A stretch of DNA of 17,105 bases. Origin: JBHJOF01 sp050330055 (GTDB lineage Bacteria; Pseudomonadota; Alphaproteobacteria; Kiloniellales; JAKSDN01). The stretch spans positions 1-17,105 of the forward strand of contig JBHJOF010000394.1 of NCBI GenBank assembly GCA_050330055.1, written 5' to 3'. The position numbers were made by a program, and so were the translations under genes. The notes under the pieces were generated by a model. That model was not told the origin of the DNA and ran no database searches. It worked only from the letters and a program-made list of their open reading frames with translations. Shown in pieces: positions 14,021 through 17,105 of this stretch; the first letter of the stretch is position 1, and every line of letters starts with the position of its first letter.

Positions 14021-14980
14021 ATGGCTCAGCACTTCCTACTTTCCGCCAAGGCCCGGACGCTCAGTCTGGCCAAGGTCATGCGGCTTTCGGATGAGGAAGC
14101 CTATGAGACCTTCAAGGCGATCCGCTGGGCCAACAATGACGGCCAGGCCGTTTGCCCCCGCTGTGGCTGCTGCGATGCCTACGAGTACCGTGCCCGGCGC
14201 ATCTTCAAGTGCAAGGGCTGCTTGGCGCAGTTCTCGGTTACGACGGCCACGATCTTCGCCAGCCGCAAGCTGCCGATCCGCGACCTTCTGGCCGCTATCG
14301 CGATCTTCGTGAACGGGGCCAAGGGCTATAGCGCGCTGCAGCTCAGCCGCGACCTGGATGTCCAGTACAAGACGGCCTTCGTGCTGGCCCACAAGCTCAG
14401 GGAAGCCCTGGGGGCCGAAATGAACACCCGCACGCTATCAGGCCATGTCGAGGTGGACGGCGCCTATTTCGGCGGCTACGTGAAGCCTGAGAACGTCAAG
14501 GCCGAGCGCAAGGACCTTCGCCTGAAAGAGCACCAGACGGGCAAGCGCCGGGCCGTGGTGGTGATGCGCGAGCGTGGCGGCCGGGCGCTGCCCTTCGTGT
14601 TCGATGCCGAGCACGAAGCGGTCCCGACCATCCGCGAGCGGGTCGAGAGTGGCACGACGGTTTATGCAGACGAAGCCTCTTGCTGGGATGCGCTGCACGG
14701 CTCCTACGATACCAAGCGCATCAACCACTCAATCGCGTTCTCGGATGACGGCGCCTGCACCAATCAGGCCGAGAGCTATTTCGCCCGGCTGCGCCGCGCC
14801 GAGATCGGCACGCACCATCATATCAGCGGCAAGTACCTACAGGCTTACGCCCGCGAAATGGCGTGGCGCGAGGATACCCGCCGGCAGCCGAATGGCTCGC
14901 TCTATCTGCTGGTGGTGACCGCCGCCCTGGCGCATCCGGTCAGCCGGCAGTGGAAAGGGTATTGGCAGAGACGCGCCTAA
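14021..14980 (+). CDS. IS1595-family (ISXO2-like) transposase
   Basis: DDE-type transposase of 319 residues. The N-terminal zinc ribbon is CPRC (45-48) with CKGC (64-67), followed by helical DNA-binding segments. The catalytic ISXO2-like domain has Asp146 in VEVDGAYFGG, Asp217 in VYADEAS, and Asn248/Glu251 in TNQAESYFARLRR. The IS1595 tail pattern THHHISGKYLQAYAREMAWRED (264-285) follows. No frameshift or internal stop is seen, so it looks intact. The ATG at 14021 is preferred; an in-frame TTG at 14012 could add three residues. The stop lies in a palindrome shared with the convergent gene. Its own close inverted repeats were not found; the nearest convincing ends are those at 13014 and 16495, so it probably mobilises the whole 3.48-kb unit. 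Confidence 0.93.
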   Translation: MAQHFLLSAKARTLSLAKVMRLSDEEAYETFKAIRWANNDGQAVCPRCGCCDAYEYRARRIFKCKGCLAQFSVTTATIFASRKLPIRDLLAAIAIFVNGAKGYSALQLSRDLDVQYKTAFVLAHKLREALGAEMNTRTLSGHVEVDGAYFGGYVKPENVKAERKDLRLKEHQTGKRRAVVVMRERGGRALPFVFDAEHEAVPTIRERVESGTTVYADEASCWDALHGSYDTKRINHSIAFSDDGACTNQAESYFARLRRAEIGTHHHISGKYLQAYAREMAWREDTRRQPNGSLYLLVVTAALAHPVSRQWKGYWQRRA

Positions 14981-14995
14981 CTCGGAGTTAGGCGC
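14973..14995. terminator. Bidirectional palindromic terminator holding two stop codons
   Basis: GCGCCTAACTC and GAGTTAGGCGC are exact reverse complements around a single G (14973-14995). The transposase stop TAA (14978-14980) and the stop TAG of the convergent small gene (14977-14979 on the minus strand) overlap inside the left arm. A run TCTATAATC follows on the plus side. It would fold in RNA from either strand; termination is inferred. Confidence 0.6.
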
Positions 14996-15333
14996 TCTAT
15001 AATCAGGTCTTTGTGTTCCTGTGACAACGTTTCGGCCTGCTCGACAGATTCCATTAGCGACATAGCTTGCTGCAGCGACAAATTGCCAAGATGTTCGGCT
15101 TCGGCGATTTCGTATGCAAACGGCCTAACAAGCTGTCGCAGTTCAACGTAGCTATCGTGGTCCAAGAAATCGGCATCCACCGCCTCTAGCGGATGGTGGG
15201 GTCGGTACGTGGGCTTACTGTTGATACGGAGAAAGTATTGCTTGCTGGGATCAATACAGATCAGCCGCTTGTACTTGGGCGGGTGAACCTCGCGATCCCA
15301 GACCAGGACGACTTCACCTGGCTTAGGCTTCAT
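14977..15333 (-). CDS. Small unrecognised partner of the Panacea-domain protein, candidate toxin
   Basis: The protein has 118 residues. The first 40 (PGEVVLVWDREVHPPKYKRL, then KQYFLRINSK) look like a small beta-barrel of the PemK/MazF or SH3 type, with conserved Trp12, Lys22-Arg23, Arg36 and Asn38. HPLEAVDADFLDHDSYVELR (47-66) and a helical tail with heptad-like leucines follow. No family could be named with certainty, and no RNase active site can be assigned. It starts 3 bases after the stop of the Panacea gene, in the antitoxin-then-toxin order of many toxin-antitoxin operons. GTGAGCG overlaps the preceding stop and there is no strong ribosome site, so translation is probably coupled. Toxicity is inferred from the partner. 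Confidence 0.72.
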   Translation of the reverse strand: MKPKPGEVVLVWDREVHPPKYKRLICIDPSKQYFLRINSKPTYRPHHPLEAVDADFLDHDSYVELRQLVRPFAYEIAEAEHLGNLSLQQAMSLMESVEQAETLSQEHKDLIIERLTPS

Positions 15334-15336
15334 CGC

Positions 15337-15891
15337 TCAGAAGACCGCATAGCGAGCAACCTCGCTTAGGTCCTCCGCCTTTGCCTCGCGATCTGGGTCA
15401 TCCTCATCAAAGAAGTCGCGATAGTCGATAACCCCGCCTTCTGCCTTCAAATACGCAGGGTCTTCGTGGGTGAGGTCATAGAGTTCATCAAACGATTTGT
15501 CTTGGACCATTGCCGCGCCGTGCTCTAGCGCCTTTTGGTCACTAACCGAAAGATGTCTCAGATTGGCCTCGCGCTCCGGCTTGACCTCGTATGTATCCGT
15601 AACTCGGAAGGGCAGCCGCCCATTGGAGCTAGCCGACAGCACTTCAATTGGCTTGAAGCAAAGAAGTCCGTAGACCACTTGCGGCAAGGGGCCAAACGCT
15701 GCAGCCCTATACTCGTCGCCAATAATGGGGCGCCCGAATTCCTTGACGTGCGTCTTGTCGGCAAAATACGCGGCTTTCACGACGTGATACACGTCGATTC
15801 CTTGCTGGCGATTAGCCAACCAAAGGATCACCTCGACAGCCTTGGCCGGGCGAGGTGCGTACCTTGGGCGGCCATGCGGTGTCGGAGCCAT
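15337..15891 (-). CDS. Panacea (SocA-like, DUF4065) domain protein, candidate antitoxin
   Basis: The protein has 184 residues. The family signature includes a helical start, then VYHVVKAAYFADKTHVKEFGRPIIGDEYRAAAFGPLPQVVYGLL (34-77), matching the YFAD, GRPI, GD-Y and GP-P-VY positions of Panacea/SocA proteins, and LSVSDQKALE with SFDELYDLTHEDPAY (133-147), the usual SH/THE-P-W/Y end motif. Panacea is known as a promiscuous antitoxin domain that neutralises many unrelated toxins; SocA of Caulobacter delivers its toxin to ClpXP. The acidic C-terminus (DYRDFFDEDDPD) is typical of a flexible inhibitory or degradation tail, by inference. It is the first gene of a two-gene unit with the small partner at 14977-15333, inside the transposon, with a strong promoter right at its start codon. 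Confidence 0.85.
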   Translation of the reverse strand: MAPTPHGRPRYAPRPAKAVEVILWLANRQQGIDVYHVVKAAYFADKTHVKEFGRPIIGDEYRAAAFGPLPQVVYGLLCFKPIEVLSASSNGRLPFRVTDTYEVKPEREANLRHLSVSDQKALEHGAAMVQDKSFDELYDLTHEDPAYLKAEGGVIDYRDFFDEDDPDREAKAEDLSEVARYAVF

Positions 15892-15896
15892 GGCGT

Positions 15897-15925
15897 CTTA
15901 TACAGGAAATATTGCGCGGAATCAA
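15897..15925 (-). promoter_or_regulatory. Sigma-70-like promoter giving a leaderless Panacea-operon mRNA
   Basis: On the minus strand TTGATT (15920-15925), a 17-bp spacer and TATAAG (15897-15902) form a good promoter. Only 5 bases (15892-15896) separate the -10 from the ATG (15889-15891), so RNA should start at or next to the A of ATG. There is no ribosome site. A TTACGTAA palindrome (15930-15937) and GAATCGATTC (15944-15953) lie just upstream and could be regulator sites. Confidence 0.6.
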
Positions 15926-15994
15926 TGGTTTACGTAAGCTGTTGAATCGATTCGAAAAATCGACATCGACTCGACATTGAGTCAGTTCAATGAC

Positions 15995-16426
15995 TTAGCC
16001 TGCGATCTCCCAAACCAGCAGCTTCCCCGGCCCCGGCCTGGACTGCAGCAGCCCCCGGTTCCGCTGTGCCTTAAGGCAGGCCCGGACTCGCTTCCTCATC
16101 ACCGCTCCCGTGGCCTTGCTGGGCTTGATGCCTCGCTTGGCCATGATGATCTGGGCTAGCTCGGCACAGGTGAGGCCGTCCGGGGCTTCTCTGAGAGCCG
16201 CGAGGATGATCCGGGTTGTCTGGCCCTTCTTGGCCGCATAGGGCGCGGGTGCCAGCTTGGGCAGAATGGCCGATGGCTCGATATCGGGAGCGAACAGCTT
16301 AAGGGTGCCGTCCAGGTAGGCTAGGTTGGCGACCAGACGGCGGAGCTTCGCCTTGGTGGCGACTATCTCGCCCTCTAGCTCGGATCGTTTACGAATGAGG
16401 GCGTGGACTGCCTGGGCACCTTTCAT
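15995..16426 (-). CDS. Hypothetical protein with N-terminal coiled coil and C-terminal winged-helix-like domain
   Basis: No named family was recognised for this 143-residue protein. Residues 5-48 form a Lys/Arg/Glu-rich amphipathic helix (LIRKRSELEGEIVATKAKLRRL), likely a coiled coil. A Pro-rich linker (51-66) follows. Residues 69-143 (TRIILAALREAPDGLTCAELAQIIMAKRG, then AVMRKRVRACLKAQRNRGLLQS, then LLVWEIAG) have the helix-helix-wing layout of a winged helix-turn-helix. DNA binding is likely by inference. It lies nearest the right end of the transposon and reads inward. The start at 16424-16426 is preceded by a GCCTGG/CCAGGC hairpin (16427-16445), which may mask or replace the ribosome site. 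It could be a transposition accessory protein, a regulator, or a second defence-related gene. Confidence 0.65.
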   Translation of the reverse strand: MKGAQAVHALIRKRSELEGEIVATKAKLRRLVANLAYLDGTLKLFAPDIEPSAILPKLAPAPYAAKKGQTTRIILAALREAPDGLTCAELAQIIMAKRGIKPSKATGAVMRKRVRACLKAQRNRGLLQSRPGPGKLLVWEIAG

Positions 16427-16445
16427 GCCTGGAGCCTACCCAGGC
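16427..16445 (-). promoter_or_regulatory. Hairpin directly before the 143-residue protein start
   Basis: GCCTGG (16427-16432) and CCAGGC (16440-16445) are perfect inverted repeats with a 7-base loop, abutting the start codon. The structure would be in the mRNA leader and could limit translation, or it may be a DNA operator; no experiment is visible in the sequence. Confidence 0.4.
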
Positions 16446-16469
16446 GGCCCCGAAAACCTGAGGGGATTT

Positions 16470-16495
16470 TAGGTGTACTTGCTACCTAATGCCGG
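16470..16495 (-). repeat. Right terminal inverted repeat of the 3.48-kb element
   Basis: On the minus strand it reads CCGGCATTAGGTAGCA and ends ACACCTA, 22 of 26 identical to the left end at 13014-13039. A smaller inverted pair TAGGT/ACCTA (16470-16474 and 16484-16488) lies within it. Confidence 0.8.
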
Positions 16496-16501
16496 CGCGG
16501 G
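16496..16501. repeat. Right flanking direct repeat (target duplication) CGCGGG
   Basis: This is the second copy of the word abutting the left end at 13008-13013. It is followed by CCCCTCCCTCTCCC, the expected continuation of the interrupted chromosomal repeat. Confidence 0.65.
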
Positions 16502-16618
16502 CCCCTCCCTCTCCCCTCGAGGGAGAGGGCACATATGCACGCCGCGGCAACAACTTACCCTCTCCCTGGAGGGGAGAGGGAGGGCCCCATCGCTCAAGCG
16601 ATGGGAGGGTGAGGGTGA
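16502..16618. repeat. Right half of the interrupted double-hairpin repeat, copy 3
   Basis: The rest of the left arm (16502-16529, CCCCTCCCTCTCCC with a CTCGAG turn and GGGAGAGGG) is followed by a spacer and the inverted right arm (16558-16617). That arm runs CCCTCTCCCTGGAGGGGAGAGGG, AGGGCCCC, ATCGCTCAAGCGAT and GGGAGGGTGAGGGTGA. Together with 12979-13013 this rebuilds a full repeat of the kind seen at 943-1089. Confidence 0.85.
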
Positions 16619-16723
16619 TCAGGGACCCGCGCGCGTTGGCGCGTGGGAGAACAGAGGCACGCACGGACGAGCCCACGGCGATGGCAATGCCACCGCAAGC
16701 ACCGAAGATCGGCCGAAGCAACC

Positions 16724-17105
16724 TTAGTCCGAGGCGTCGATCTCGCCGGGCGACGCATCGCCGGCCGCTTCCGCCTTGGCGCGCCAGGCAAGCAAGGCAG
16801 CGCTCGGCCGAACGGCTTCCGGCCCCAAGGTGACGACAGGACCAGCGGGAGAAGCCGGGCGCAGCGCGGGGGCCGGCACCGCCCGCGGCACGCCGACGAG
16901 CGGCACCCGCGGGGCTGCGGGGACCGGCGCACTCGCCCGGCTTGTCCCAGCGGCCTCCGCAGCGAGCAGCTTGGGCAAGGGCGCGGCACGCAGGAAGCGC
17001 TCGACGGCCTCGGGGCCCAGGGCGGCGAAGCAGCCGGCGAGCGCCTGCAGGCGCAGCTGCGGCAGCCCAGCCTGCGCCTGGAGCCGGCGCCAAAGCGGCG
17101 CCAGT
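16724..17105 (-). CDS. C-terminal part of an Ala/Pro-rich protein (enters from the right edge)
   Basis: An open minus-strand frame runs from the right edge to a TAA at 16724-16726 and gives about 126 residues with no start codon in the window. The first 45 visible residues (LWRRLQAQAG, LQALAGCFAALGPEAVERFLRAAP) look like a compact helical domain. The rest is a low-complexity Ala/Pro/Val tail ending GEIDASD. No family is recognised. In DNA this GC-rich several frames are open, and this one was chosen because it reaches the window edge without a stop and has a plausible domain-then-tail layout. It starts beyond the repeat and is outside the transposon. Confidence 0.45.
   Translation of the reverse strand, partial: LAPLWRRLQAQAGLPQLRLQALAGCFAALGPEAVERFLRAAPLPKLLAAEAAGTSRASAPVPAAPRVPLVGVPRAVPAPALRPASPAGPVVTLGPEAVRPSAALLAWRAKAEAAGDASPGEIDASD

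Larger units (their letters stand above)
13014..16495. mobile_element. 3.48-kb IS1595-type transposon carrying passenger genes
   Basis: The element is bounded by 26-bp imperfect inverted repeats and by a CGCGGG direct repeat on each side. It sits inside a palindromic chromosomal repeat whose two halves join to a full copy when the element is removed. Inside, in order, are a membrane protein, a DUF6471 protein, an IS1595/ISXO2-type transposase, a small partner protein, a Panacea-domain protein and a coiled-coil/winged-helix protein. Gene composition and GC content differ from the flanks. The boundaries are directly visible. That the internal IS1595-type transposase moves the whole unit is inference, supported by published reports of IS1595-family members with passenger genes and 8-bp duplications. 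Confidence 0.8.

Noticed and set aside
15980..15995. AGTCA/TGACT hairpin at the end of the winged-helix gene as a terminator
   Set aside because: It has only a 5-bp stem with no T-tract on the minus strand; too weak to call.
943..16618. The recurring GC-rich palindromes as a CRISPR array
   Set aside because: The copies are kilobases apart, are self-complementary in a double-hairpin layout, and lack regular spacers or cas genes.
16473..16727. Short plus-strand open frames in the last repeat
   Set aside because: They translate the inverted repeat itself (SLSPRGRG/SPLEGEG-like words), which appears in every copy and has no coding signature.

Overview
The window is GC-rich, probably near 70 percent, and is packed with genes whose closest recognisable relatives are alphaproteobacterial. 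Codon use, the sugar-type ABC transporter with a Tat-exported binding protein, and clusters of dehydrogenases suggest a metabolically versatile soil or marine alphaproteobacterium. The genus cannot be read from the sequence. No rRNA, tRNA or CRISPR array is visible.

Left part (1-4513, minus strand): an ABC importer operon for a carbohydrate-like substrate, in the order ATPase (2503-3585), Tat-exported solute-binding protein (1120-2445), permease (1-882, running off the left edge). An SDR dehydrogenase very close to DHRS6 / 2-keto-3-deoxy-L-fuconate dehydrogenase proteins lies upstream (3761-4513). Divergent to it on the plus strand are a D-2-hydroxyacid dehydrogenase (4653-5591), a 3-hydroxyisobutyrate / tartronate-semialdehyde reductase family enzyme (5869-6774) and a CapA-type metallophosphatase (6783-7784). 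Uptake followed by oxidation and reduction of sugar-acid-like compounds is the natural reading. A hemerythrin-domain protein follows (7901-8464).

Middle part (8645-12974, plus strand): a tightly overlapping operon encodes a 2-oxoacid dehydrogenase complex, E1 alpha, E1 beta and lipoyl E2, followed by a Glu/Leu/Phe/Val-type amino-acid dehydrogenase. The combination suggests deamination and oxidative decarboxylation of branched-chain amino acids. No E3 gene is present. The E2 has lost the Asp of its HRxxDG active-site motif.

Accessory part (13014-16495): a 3.48-kb insertion of different character. It has imperfect 26-bp terminal inverted repeats and short flanking direct repeats. It lies inside a chromosomal double-hairpin repeat, whose two halves are found at 12979-13013 and 16496-16618. 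It carries an IS1595/ISXO2-type transposase, a divergently transcribed small DUF6471 protein with a helix-turn-helix look, a mosaic membrane protein, a two-gene cassette of a Panacea/SocA-domain protein plus a small unrecognised partner (a likely toxin-antitoxin pair), and a coiled-coil/winged-helix protein. Its regulatory DNA is compact: divergent promoters share a -35 region and have matching boxes at both -10 elements, two promoters appear to give leaderless mRNAs, and one palindromic terminator contains two convergent stop codons. This is the most interesting part of the window.

Right edge (16496-17105): the second half of the interrupted repeat, then the C-terminal end of an Ala/Pro-rich minus-strand gene that enters from the right.
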